Origin: Magnaporthiopsis rhizophila
Taxonomy: Eukaryota; Ascomycota; Sordariomycetes; Magnaporthales; Magnaporthaceae
DNA: 64,000 bases
Direction: 5' to 3'
NCBI GenBank assembly: GCA_003049465.1
Contig: PYSS01000072.1
Span: forward strand, 124,001-188,000
Shown: positions 45,744-57,486 of the stretch, in pieces
Layout of the letters: each line of letters starts with the position of its first letter
Numbering within the stretch: position 1 is the stretch's first letter
Position numbers and translations under genes: made by a program
Notes under the pieces: model-generated
Seen by the model: only the letters and a program-made list of their open reading frames with translations
What the model was told of the DNA's origin: nothing
Database searches by the model: none

Positions 45744-48263
45744 TGGCCTTTTCTTTTTTTTGTCTCGAAAACGACTCCGTTCTCCTTTCTTTCCTTTTTT
45801 CTTTCTTCTTCTTCTGTGCTTTTGATGGTCAGGCCGCGGTGAGCCCAGTCGTTGCGCACTCTTTCCCTGCCTCCCCAGCTCGAGTCAACAGGAGCGGTGG
45901 CGGCTGTGGTGGCGGCGGGCAGGATATGCGAGGGAAGTTTTCGGTGTGATGACGTGTGGCTTTGTCTCGCCCTGGTTGCGTATTCAGCCTGTTCGCTTTA
46001 CCGAGAAACTGCTCCCGCCCCCGCCGTATTCTCGTGTGCCTTATCTGATTCCGGTCGTGCCTGTACCACACGAACAACCTGCCGAGTCGGAGACTTTGCG
46101 CCGCTCTGCTAGCCTGCCTAACGGTAGCACCTTCCCCGTGGCAGCACCTGAAGAGGAAGTAGTTATCTGGGCCGTTAATCTCCTCCCTCGACTGGGCGTC
46201 ACAGCCTTCCCTCGGCGACGTGAATGGGGGCCGCCCCAGAGAGGAATCGCTGGGTACCGCTAACGGCCAGCTTATACGTCGCTCTCTGCGGGTTGAGCGA
46301 GCTCCAGTACGTAGATGAATAGACAGAAAAGGAACAAAGGTAAAGGAGTTCAAGATAATTTGTCCGTAATATTCGGTATTGATGGCGTCTGGCCGGCGTC
46401 CTTCTGCGCTGGTCAATGGGATGTTGTCTTCGACAGATATGAAGATAACATAATGGACATGCCTCAAGACTTTATATACGGTGAAATAGTGATAGCACCG
46501 TTGGGATGTTCAGTAATCCGATATCCTCAAAACCGCTGATGGAGATAGGCTGGGCCACGCGGGCAGACCGGTCCACGCCGAAAGTGATGTCTGGACTCCG
46601 GTATTTGACCCAATAGTGCAGTTTTTTGCTCGTGCGGTGACCTGTACGGGTAACCACAAGAGGGAGACGAGAATGCCCAACAGGATGCGTCCTTTTTTTC
46701 TTGTTTTCTCCCCTGTCTTCTCGTCGATGGTGTCTCAACTTCCCGCCGCCGCCGAGATCAGCGATTGTGGGTGTGCGGCGGTGCGGTTCCATGACGCCCG
46801 GCCATCGAGCAAACAACACCTTGTTCCCTTGCCTGCCAAGAACGCTGGGTTCACAGCCCGCAGAGATGATTTTCCACCCTACTTTTGGGGGAACAGTGGC
46901 GGTAGTAATGCCCAGGCTAGGCGACTTTCGTGTGTCCCTCTCCTCCTCGGCAAGCCTGCCAAGCAGGACGGGGCGCATGTGTGATGCCCAAGCCCGTCAT
47001 AGCGGTGGGAATGGGAATACTCGAAGCGAGTGGGATAAAGGGACCAGTGTGGTGGCACCAAAGACCGTCTGGGCACTGACGCTGGTTTGAGAAATGTGTG
47101 GCGGGCTCGTCTGCTTATTTCTTAGGCCAGCCGTCGGCGGCTGTAGAAGAAGGTGGTGATGGTGATAGGCTGGGCGGGCACTTCGATGTGCTTTCTCGTC
47201 CGGGACGGCTCGAATCAATGGACTGACTGGCCCCTGAAAATCTGCGGCCAGCCCGGGTTCGTTCGACCGAGATGGAGCATTCGGCAGAAAACGCCCGCGG
47301 ATTCTCTTGCATTCCCTGAGGATTACGGACCACGACCCAGCAGAGTGGTAAAGCTTGCGAACACGACCCCGCCAAGATGGGAGAAGCACCACACGACAGG
47401 GGAGCACCTGCAAGAAGCCGTCTCGCTGGCTGTTCGGCCATACGTCTTTTTGCCGTGCAGGTCTGGCTCTCCCGCGCGTCTAGTAGCGAGCCCTGCCTGC
47501 CTGTGCCCACAAAGCCTGGTCCAGCTGAACGAGATGCTACGGTGCCGAATCTGGTGTGACCACACCGACCTCGAGACACGCCTTCACGACTCCCCGGTGC
47601 CCGAGAAGGCGGCCAGCTTTGGTGGCCGGCCGAGGTGTGGCGTAGTATTTTTGCTAGGAAGTATTGGATAAATCACACGCGAACTCCGAGTCCTCTTTCC
47701 TCCACCTCAACTCTCACCCGGTCAGCCTCCATCTGGACCGATGCGTATTTCAGCCCCCTTGACATGTTGAAGGAAGCGGTCAGTCATCCGCCATGGCGAA
47801 AATAGATCTATGGGAAGAAGAAAAGCACAAGAAAAATAAGAGCAGATCCCACACAAAAAGGAAACCAATCAACCTCCGGATCGGCTGAGGCTGAACGCCG
47901 TCTTCCTCCACAATCGCCCTCGATCGATCTCCGCGTGCCCATGCCCACCACCCACCACCATACAAGACGTCGCACAGAATGACGCGGCGAGCGCCGAGAC
48001 CCGCAAAGATCGCCGGCCAACGCGCGCGCAACTAACCAGGAGGAACAGAGAAGGGAAAAAAAAAGAGGGAAAGAGAGTGATTACAATGTCCACATCCGGG
48101 CAACAATCCCGGAGCAGCTGACTACCTACTTACTTACCTAGAACGCGCCGTCCAACCTCGAGATAAACTTCCCCTTTTGACGTTGTGGCATGCGTGCGCG
48201 CGTGCATGCTGCTTCGGGAAATTTCCGCCGCGGCGGCGGCGACGACGACGACGACACCGCCAC
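45744..48263. other. Spacer between the two cysteine-rich genes
   Basis: Some 2.5 kb with no supportable gene. It includes the promoter of protein A on its left side and the 3' end of protein B on its right. Several open frames of 130-210 codons overlap in different phases and show no motif. Confidence 0.5.
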
Positions 48264-48746
48264 CTACGCTACCGCACCATCACCGCCACCACCGCTACCA
48301 CCCGTGGCAGCGGCATCCTGCGTGCAGTTGTGGCAGCACGTGTGGTAGCAAAAGGTGTCGGGGCTCTTGCGCTTGCGGTGGCGGCACCAGCGGAACTGGT
48401 TCCCACCGCGGCCGCACGCGCAGCACGTCCAGCGCCCGCCCAGGTCCTCGAGCCGGCACGCGCCCGACGCGCATTCGGGGCTGGCCAGGCACCCGCCTGC
48501 TACGCAGGGGTTGGCGCAGTCCATCACTGAGTTTGACGGATCAAAATATAGCTCCTGGCACGGCTGCTGCTGCTGGCCGCTAGATGAGGCCCTACTCCCC
48601 GCTGCTGTTGATGTTGTTGTTGTTTGTTGCTCCGAGCTGCTAATAATGGATGTGGCGTCCTGGCAAAAGGCGTACGACAGCGCTATGTCGATGGGGCGTG
48701 TGCAGGGGGCCAGGTGGTGGTAGTGTAGGTAGTAGTAGGTGCACAT
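48264..48746 (-). CDS. Cysteine-rich protein B, 160 aa, related to protein A
   Basis: ATG 48746 is chosen because it gives MCTYYYLHYHHLAPCTRPID, parallel to the MC start of protein A; the frame stays open upstream to 48908. It has a first block ending YAFCQDA (protein A: IVYCADA), a Ser/Thr/Gln spacer, then PCQEL, GGCLASPECASGACRLED, RWTCCACGRGGNQFRWCRHR and FCYHTCCHNCT. The shared pattern is W-x-C-C-x-C-G-[KR]-x-G-N ... C-R ... C-x-H-x-C-C-x-N-C-T. The end is Gly/Ala-rich. There is no signal peptide. Metal binding is inferred from C-x2-C spacing; the function is unknown. Confidence 0.65.
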   Translation of the reverse strand: MCTYYYLHYHHLAPCTRPIDIALSYAFCQDATSIISSSEQQTTTTSTAAGSRASSSGQQQQPCQELYFDPSNSVMDCANPCVAGGCLASPECASGACRLEDLGGRWTCCACGRGGNQFRWCRHRKRKSPDTFCYHTCCHNCTQDAAATGGSGGGGDGAVA

Positions 48747-51700
48747 GATCGGCAGCTTAAAAAAAGAGAAGAGGCACCGCTGGTGAGGTCCTTGGGTTCG
48801 GGTGCGGCTGGACGGCGCACGCGAACGAGGAGTGAAGAGGACAACACCCAAGAGAGCAGAGGTCCAGAGTGGTCTGTAGGACAGTTGTGGGAAAGGTGAA
48901 CGCGCCACTCTCTCCCAGGTTCTCGGTTGGGCGGCCTTGGGCTCCTGATGTTGCTGGCTGGTGGTGGCGTTTTGTCCAAGGGATGGATGGAGTCAGCGTT
49001 GGCTCAGTGAACGCGGCTATGGCTGGGATATGGCCCCTCGTTGTGGCGTATAAGTGGTGTGTTATGTGATGCTGGTGATATACCGTCTCCGGGCACCACT
49101 CGCAGCTCAAAAATACGGCCGAGAGGCTGAGTGATTATAGCGAGCTGGCAGCCGTGCTGTCTACTCCCCCCGCCGGGAAGGAAGTAATGGGTCCGGTGGT
49201 GTGGTCGGCCGGTGTGGCGCCGTTGCCCGAAGGGACACGAGCCTCCGGCAGGAGCTGAGGAAGTGGCCGGAAGCTGGCCGGTGACACCGCGTCTGGCTCG
49301 TTGGCCCCAGGCCTTTGATGGAGAAAGGGGCCCCCTACTCCCGGCAGGCTGGATTTGACAGCCAGCCAACGGCGATCTTGCAGCCGCCTCTATGCCTTAA
49401 CCCTGCAGGCGCGTGAGGTCTTGGTCACGGGACGGGGAAAGATCGTGAGAGACGAGAGATTCTTTGAAGCGGGATATTGTTTATATTGCAGGACTCGGGA
49501 CAACCTGGTGGTACTTGCTCACTGTGGCGACTCCTGCCGTATATGGCCGTGAGGTTGCATACGGGCAAGAGATGTGGATATATGAGCGACGGCTTTGTCG
49601 GGGAACTATTCCTCTAAGTGTCTTCGGCGTGGATAGCTGTTGACCCGGAGAATATGGAAGAGCGGCGGGGAAGGCGAGAGAGGAAGTTGGTGAAAAGCAA
49701 GGGCTACTGGGATATGTCGAGGGCACTCCGTTCTGAATACCAGAGCGAGGTGATGCCAGCGGAAAGGCGACGATATGGGTGAGTGTTGGATCGCGTGAGA
49801 GTCCGTTGCTATCGTCGATGCCCTCCCTATCGTCTCGGCCCGAATGAGGCCCTCATGCCTTAGTACTTATACAATATGACACGCACACACAGAATCGCCA
49901 CCGACCGCTATCAGCGCTGCCCAGCTGCAGAGCCTCCCATTTCATCCCGGTCAAGAATGGGTGGTAGTGTGTGTGGTGGTGGTGGTGACGCTGGGTTTCG
50001 GACCCTTCGCGTCCCCTGTCTGAAGCCATGGGGATACACCAATATCCTTCTCCATGGAACAAGGCAGGTAGGTAGGTCGCAGCTATCCCGGGAGCTGTCG
50101 GCTAGCACGCACCTCCTTCCCCTCACCCCAGACAAGGGGCAGCCCAAAAGCGGCGCCGAGGGTGTTTGCATTGTGGTTCCCTTTTCGTCCGTGTCAGCAC
50201 GGCGGCTTGCGCGCCTGTTTCGTTCGCCTCTCTCGGACCACGAGGGGGGCGAGGAGATGGAGGGCACTTTCTGGGTGAGGCTGCCGTCCTGCTTTCGTCT
50301 GTCTACCACACATCCATCAACCATGGTCCAGCACTTCAATGGTCGAGCGCCCACGCTCGCCAAGCCTGCAGGGCTAGAAGCCGGTGCGAGCGTGGCCACC
50401 GCCGCCCGCCCTCTTTGCCATCAGCACGTGGCGCCCATGTGAACATGAGCGTTTTCTTGTTGGCCCCTTCCACCTTCTCTTCCCTCCCACACTTCCTCGT
50501 TCTGGTATTTTCTGATTATATCACGCCTTTTCAAGCCACCCTCCGTGTGTGCTCGGGCCGCCTGTGCTGAGACACGGAGAACCGGTAACCAGCTCGTGGG
50601 CAGGTAGAACAAAGGCGAGGCTCAAGCGGCCGCTTCCCCATCCACCCATCCATGTTGACCATCCAGACCGTAGCCCGTGGAAGTACCTGGCTGGCGCCGC
50701 CGGGACTTGGAAAGCCACGAAGCGTGGCAGTAGCGTGTCTTTTGTGCCTTCTTTACGCCGCATCCAGTTCCACAAGCAACCGTTTCTGGCTACTACATCG
50801 TCGTCCCACCGCAGGCGCTTTTTTTCATATTTTCGTTTTTTTGCATTATCAGATACGCCCATGGCTTTGCTGCCCAGCCGCCACCGTGACAGAGAGAGGA
50901 GCGCCTGCCGGCCTTCCACGATGTGATGATACAACCGGGTACACAAGGAGTCCGGCCCCGAGATCAAACTTCCCCATCCAAGCCATGGTGCCGCGAGGCC
51001 ACCACCACAAGCTCCCGGAAGGGTTAGTATTCCCAATCTTTGCCGTTATCTGATGCCGAATGGATCCCGGGCCCTCCTTTGCGCTTCTTGTAACTGCGGA
51101 TGTGACTAGTGTTTATTATGCCTTTGTATTGTCCCACGTAACACGGAGCATGCAAAGAAGAATAAGAAAAAAGACGAACAGGCACGCCATCCCAGCCCAT
51201 ATCTCACGCCCTATGCCAGCTCTCGTCACCCGTAGTGTCGTCCTGCCGCTCCACGTGGACGTTGGAGCCACTATCAGCGTCTAGCTTGCATATGACAGCC
51301 CCGGCGGCTACTTGGTCAAGACGCAGTGCCTTGCTTCGCGCATCATGGAGGCCGGATTGAGCGCGAGAAGCGTCCCGCGGCATCGCCAACGCCTTCTCGG
51401 CCTCGCTTCCTCAGATACAGCGGGAACGGGTGTTTCTGCTCCGTTTCGCATCCCCGCTTTTTGTGGCTGATGTTTTTGCCCTTGGAGGTCTCGAAGAAAA
51501 CCCGGGAGTTCACGTCAGCTCGCGAGTGTTTAGAGAAGCACAAAGACGCGAAGAATGCTCCGGAACGCCCCTCCGCTACACCACGGGCTGGCTGCCGGTA
51601 TCATTTATTGACAAAGAATCAGGCCATCCTGTCGGGGACCATCTCGGCCTAGACCAGGAAATGGTACGAGAGAGGCTCTGCTGGCTGATAATGGTAACTA

Positions 51701-54411
51701 AGCACGAGCAGACGTCGTCGTTGAACTGCCGCCGTTCCCAGGTGACGAGAGGGAGGGGTAACACAGCAGCAAAAGCCGCGGCAATGCGTGGTTGAACATT
51801 CGTTTGCTTCCCGAGGGGGTTCGAGGGGGCAAAATGGCAGCAGAAAACCAGGAGCAGCTGGCACTGTGGCGTCTAGGACGGGTGACACACAGCGCAGGAT
51901 CGGGTAGCACAAGCTGCCTCGTCTGGCAGGCCTCTAACCTGTCACGCCTGGTGTGCTACGGCGAGGGGCTTGAGAGGGGAAAGCCACCAGGCGATCTATT
52001 GCCGGATTTGGCCACGTCACAGCTAGGTCGGTTCTGTCAGTCACCCAGAGGAAGCCACACGATGTGATGTACGGTGAGGGAGTGTTCGCGATGCCGGGAA
52101 CTTCCGTGGCTGGCATCTTCATGAACTGCGAATACGGAGAATCTTGCGAGCCGAGCTTCAACGATCTGCTCTCTATTATCAACGAGGTTGGATGATGGCT
52201 TGTTATAATGGATTAATCACGTCCAGGATACGAGCTTCTGGTACCTGGGGCCACGGAAAATATAGAGAAAAATCTCCTGGAAGCCGATCCAGGTGAGAGC
52301 AAAACAAGGTATAAAATATGATTGGAGCGGGAACGAGATCGCTCTAGTAACAGCTGAGGATAGAGACGGTCCACATATTCCAGTATAAACAGGGATGTCC
52401 GGACGGAGGCAGAGAACCACTAAGATTCGCAAGAATAAGGGGCTCCCTGCGCTGGAGATAGGCGGTGTTGCTACTCTCAAATCTTCACCAGGTTCTTGAT
52501 CAAGATGATGCCCGTGGGGAGAGGAAAACGAATATGTATTACTAAACGACGGGCGCGCCTTGACCTGAGTGCTTGTCTAATCCTTGCCGTGTAATAAATT
52601 AGCGGGGGCAGCGCGTGCTTTTTCCCCAGGCCTCTTTCCTTCGTTAAAAAAAAAAAACCGCCATGATATGAGGGCGGGTAATGGTTGAACAACACTGGGT
52701 GTAATAGGCTGTAGAATATCGCTCTCCATGAAAAAAAAGAGTGAGTGACGAGCAGCTGACTGACGGATACCTAAGCGCGGATTCGAAGTCGCGAGATTAT
52801 GGCAGCGGCGAATCAGGGAAACCCAATGCCCATTTCAAAAGCTGCGAGCGCACCAGTCGAGCCCGCGGCCGTGGCTTGTACATATCCAGCTGGGAAGATG
52901 CGTTCATGCATGGTTTTGCATGGGGACGCAGTCTCCGTTGTCGGAGGGCATCCAGCTCTCGAAAGCGGTAGAGGGCCAGGGTTTGGCCCGATCTCCAGCC
53001 TGGCTACCAGGCGCGAGGATCTGGGGAGAGGGGCTGACATCAGAGGTTGAGGATTGGTGGACAGGCTTGGAGGGCCAGATCCAGCTCCGGCCGGATGACA
53101 GGGTGTCCGGGCAGGGGTTGCGGGAGGGAGGTGTGGGTGTGGGTGATGGGTGGCCTTGGATAGGTATATCAGCTCCGTACCAGCCAGATCGGATCACACA
53201 TTCTTTGTCACAGGAGAACAAAAACGCCGAGCCCATCTCGGGTGACCATGATCGTGATACCGATGTTCTCAGACCTGTGATTGCTGCGTTGCCGATGGCT
53301 TGTGGCGTGGCTTGCTCCTGAGCGGCGGCGGCCGTCTCAGGCTCCTGGGGAATTTTGTTTTCTTGTTTTAGCCCGTCTCTGTTCCGAATGGGTGTCGATC
53401 AAGTCCGTGTGGATAAAAGAAAAAGCAAATAGAGGTCGCTATAAAATTATCACAATGTTAAAGCACCCAGTGACCCGGGGGTTGGGAAAAATGTGGCGTT
53501 TGATAGTCGTGAGCCTAACCAGGTGCATACCGAGCCTGGTTCCCACGGCTGGGTCCGAGGACAAGACCGACAAAAACTGCTGGCCACTTAGGGCAGCGCA
53601 ATCTTAGAGGACTACCTACCTGCTCGGGGTGTGGGTTGCACAGGCAATGTGAATCACACTCGCTACCGCCGGCAGACGAAGGTGGTGGTGGTGGCGCAGC
53701 CGGGGACGGAAAAGATGAGCGAAGCCACCAATTAATAAGTCAATGCTGCACAATGAAGCCAGGGTCTCAATATTTTTTCGTCTTGTTGCTTTTTTATCTG
53801 CCAGGGGTCGGTCATAAAGGGTTTACTATGGAGCTGACGGGCGCTTGTACGCTCCGAACGAGGGATGGAAGAATTGGTTTGATACAGACCAGACCCATGG
53901 AGACGATCGGAGTCAAGAGTATGCTTTTGTCCTCATCCTACCCAAGCGCACATGAGCATGTTGATGTCGACCTCGGGACCTGGTTGGTCGCAACCATGGC
54001 CTACGAATCGCCGGGAGTAACACATGTGATGCTATGATACTACCAAGGCTACAAAGCTACCGAATAACAAGAGTGGGTATCGAGTGTCCACAAAGATAGT
54101 CACCTGGGCACCCGGAAGGACTGCCGGTCTTGGGCGTCCGACCGATGTGATCCGACGAGGAGGCTATAATACAGCGCAAAAGCAACGCAGCGCAAAAAAG
54201 TTCCCAGGCGTGTACGGTGACGCGGCAGAGACAAGAAGCCAAACATCGCCACACCCTTCGATAGCAGCCCCTTGAGCTATCCGCCTTCCTCGACCGCGAG
54301 ACACCAAACTCCAAAAGCAAAGGATCCCCAACCATACGCCAGCATCGTGTGAAACACCGAGTTCTCCAAAAGCCAAGACTATATCTCCCTCTGGTCTCCG
54401 CACATGCGGGC
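48747..54411. other. 5.7-kb region without a supported gene
   Basis: The right edge is the 3' end of the acyltransferase, the left edge the promoter of cysteine-rich protein B. No gene with motifs or consistent splicing was found. One 42-codon frame at 52067-52195 has coding-like codon use but no identity. Short A-runs lie near 52648 and 52731. Confidence 0.5.
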
Positions 54412-56015
54412 TCAGCCCCTTCCAAGAAGCGCAACACGGGCCCAGGTCTTTCGCACAAAGTTCCATGCCAAGAAGATAGTGCCGTGGATGGTAAACAATT
54501 GAAGGACCTCTCCGGGATATCGATTGCGGACCTCGGTCTCGATAAAGCCGGGTCCATCGGTTTTTGCATCGGCGCCGGCGTCAGTACCGAGGCAACCGTT
54601 GCTGCCGAGAGGGGGAAAGCGACCGGTGGCCATAAACTGCTCCATGAGCTCGTCCTTTTCGTACCAGCGCTCGCGGAGCCAAAGGTCGAACTTTTCCGGC
54701 GTGTCGAGAGGTATCTCGGAGACGGGGAAGCGGCGCCAGTAGAAGTTGACCGACTTTGGAGGGCGGCCCTGGAAGTAGGTGCTCGAGAGGGTGAAGAACT
54801 CCTCGCCGAACCTACCGCGGCTGCGGGTTGCGGTGGCGGGGGGCGCGCCTGCGGTTAGCGGGGATGCGTAGGAGCACACAGGGGGGTGGTAGGATGGGCT
54901 GGGTCTTACGGGATGCCTTCATAGGCAACGGTGCAGTCGTAGACGTAATCTACTGTCCCCTTCAGCTCGCTGAGGCAAAAGTACATGCCGGTGCTGCGGG
55001 GCAGGAGCAGGTGCTGGGGGTCTTTGATGCCCATCTTTCCCGCCCACTGGGCCGACTTTATACGCCCCTTGTCCGAGGCATTGGTGCCCTCAGGGAAGAG
55101 GAGGAGCCACATGGGGTTCAGAGAGCGTTCGTCGGTCGAGGGGTCGACAGATTTGACCTTGAGTTTCTGCAGGCGATGGGCCATGCGGGGTTGGTCGACA
55201 GCCATCTTGCGCGACATGAAGATGAACCCATAAAACATCATTCCGGTGCCGATGATGGGTATGTACTTGAGCGACTCCTTTAGGATGATGTAGATCCAGC
55301 CGTGCGTTTGTGGGTCGTTGGCATATGCCACCCACCACAGATATAGCCAGTCTGTGTAGATCTGTCAGTGGTATCGTGTTCATGTTAGCTCCTAGCTACG
55401 AAAGAGTGACTCTGGACCGTCAAGTCCATTCTCTTGTCCTAGGGCTTGGGCAAACGTGCCTGGTGGTTGGCGATCAGGACGAGGCGTTTGGGAAAGCCAA
55501 ACTCGACCCGTCCGTCCTTGGCTTGGGTGATCTGACCGGCAACCGAGGCATCGCCGCTGACACGGATGATGGTAGGGCCCCACCACTTGGTCATGGTGGT
55601 GATTGTGATGCCGAAGTATTGCTTGGTGACGGCCATGTACGCGTAGTACAGGTCACGGTTGATCCAGTAGAGCGGCGCGCCGATGAACTGAGCGGTGGCT
55701 ATGCTTTAGAAGGGGCCGAGAACCGACGCGGCGAAGGTCAAAAGTCAGCGGCGCACCGTCGATAGATAGCATACCAGCATGTCGGCTGACCCACTGGGAT
55801 CGCAACAGCTCCGTCGCCGCTTCTCGGACTTACCCAAGGACGCATATGACAAAATAGAGGCCGAAGGAGATCTGCCTAAACATCTGTCTTGCGCGACCAT
55901 ATTTCTGCTCGCCGGAGGGATGTTCGAGGTCGAGCTCGTGCTTCGTAGCGGGTATTGTCGGCGCATCCGGAGCTTGGGCCGGCGGCCTGACGCGTTGCCG
56001 CAGCTCCGTCGTCAT
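54412..56015 (-). CDS. Membrane lysophospholipid acyltransferase (PlsC/LPLAT family), 428 aa
   Basis: Four exons: 56015-55834, 55703-55460, 55361-54910, 54820-54412 (minus strand). Residues about 45-62 (QISFGLYFVICVL) are a membrane helix. The catalytic NHX4D motif is NHQIYTD (His141, Asp146) and is split by the second intron; the substrate-binding motif is LLLFPEGTN (231-236). AYEGIPRGRFGEEF and TYFQGRPPKSVNFYWRRF are conserved in fungal members. A C-terminal hydrophobic segment (LFTIHGTIFLAWNFV) ends the protein. The enzyme adds acyl-CoA to lysophospholipids, probably in the ER. The second intron has a GC donor (CAG-GCACGT) with a CTAAC branch and CAG acceptor. ATG 56015 is the first in the open frame. 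Confidence 0.88.
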
Positions 56016-57486
56016 GGCTGCGGGGGCTGTGGGGACAGGGAGGTCGAGGTCTCGCTTCCTCTGATCGGCGGCAGGCCCGGAGGATGCGTCGTCGGCGGCG
56101 GAAGCGCACGGCTCGAAGGGGTTTGGAGCTGCGGGAAACGGAGACGGAAGGTGAGCTATGAAGACAGCTTGCGAAGACGTTAAGACGTTGCAGAAAGACG
56201 AACCGCTGGGCAAACAGAGTGGATATCAGCTGAGCCCCAGGGAAAGCCCGCGGCGACGGAGGCCACCTACTACACTTGCGGGTTGCTAGCGGGAGCCCGA
56301 GACCAGGCGCGGATTAGGCAGAACCTACGCTAAGGCACGAGGAGGTGGGGCCGGGCAGGCCCCTGGCGGTGCTCGCGTGCGCGGGGTAGAGTGCCTTTGG
56401 TGATGGGGCGATTGGAAGGCTCTGCTGACGTCGGCGAGCGTTGTTGGCTGCTGCCGACAGGGCGTTGACCGTTGTCGACAGCGTTTGCGGGAACAAGGAA
56501 TAAAGAACAAGCAACGGCGCATTCGTCGCCGTTCACCCGCACACACCTACATCAACGCTTAAGGATGCGATCAGAACTCTGTTGGTGGAGCGGAGTTGAC
56601 GTCCCGCAAGAGGAGTCGAAAAGGATAAGAACCAGGCGTAGGGACTGGGCAGGGGAGTGCTGGGCTACGCAGACGCTGTGCTGTTCCCCAGCCCTGCGAC
56701 GGTCATATGCATCGCACCGTCGGCCGGGTCATCGTCATGGGCATGCCACTGCTGCCAAACTTTTGGCTTTGCGCAAGCGTCCCACCACCTTGTCTGCTGA
56801 CTCTCGCAAGCTCAGCTTGGTTTAGACTAGGTAGTCACTTGGCGGCCGACCATCTGAGGTGAATGTGCGCGCCATATTGAATTGGTTATAGGCTTATAAA
56901 GGAACGTGCCTACCTGAGGATCCGTTAAACGTCGTTATCTCACCAATCCATCAGAGCGCATTCTTTTTGACGAGAAGTGCCGACGCTGCCAGTTGAAGCC
57001 GGAAAACGGCTACAAAGAAATGCCGAGCCTGGGATGGCGCCATCCCCCGCCCCAGGCTGCACCACAACGATCAAATGTGGGGTTTCCCCACACGGCCCGA
57101 GTGGTCGGAGGGAGCTTGGGCAAGGTTCATTGGCAGTTTGGTCTGCAACGTCCCGTTCGAAAGGAAAGAATAAAAAAAAGGGGAAAACAAAAGGCGTCCG
57201 CCCGACTGGGACCAACTACCAGAATCAAACGACTACTAGCTCCGACTCCTACTCGGACGTGCTTCCCCGCGGCCGCTTGCGGCCTCCTGTCGTCAGCGCC
57301 AACCAGCATCGTCAGTGTCCGTTCGTTCTGCGTCAAGCTGCGAAGAGGGTGCGCACAGCTATGATGCACTCCGCATGGTAGCTCCCTCGAGCTGCCAGGT
57401 ACCGACTCTGACGCCCCACCTCTCTCCGCCCGTCCGGGGCCAACAAAACAGCCAGCCCTCCAGCTGTTATTTTCCAACGTCTTACC
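56016..57486. other. Divergent intergenic region between acyltransferase and Pos5
   Basis: The 1.5 kb must hold both promoters. No coding frame, RNA gene or repeat was recognised. Confidence 0.5.

Noticed and set aside
45045..45842. Plus-strand frames of 174-265 codons
   Set aside because: Antisense shadows of cysteine-rich protein A; Ala/Val/Arg-rich composition typical of the complement of GC-rich coding DNA.
49876..50442. Plus-strand frame of 188 codons in the 48.7-54.4 kb spacer
   Set aside because: No domain or splice support, and long frames exist on the opposite strand over the same bases.
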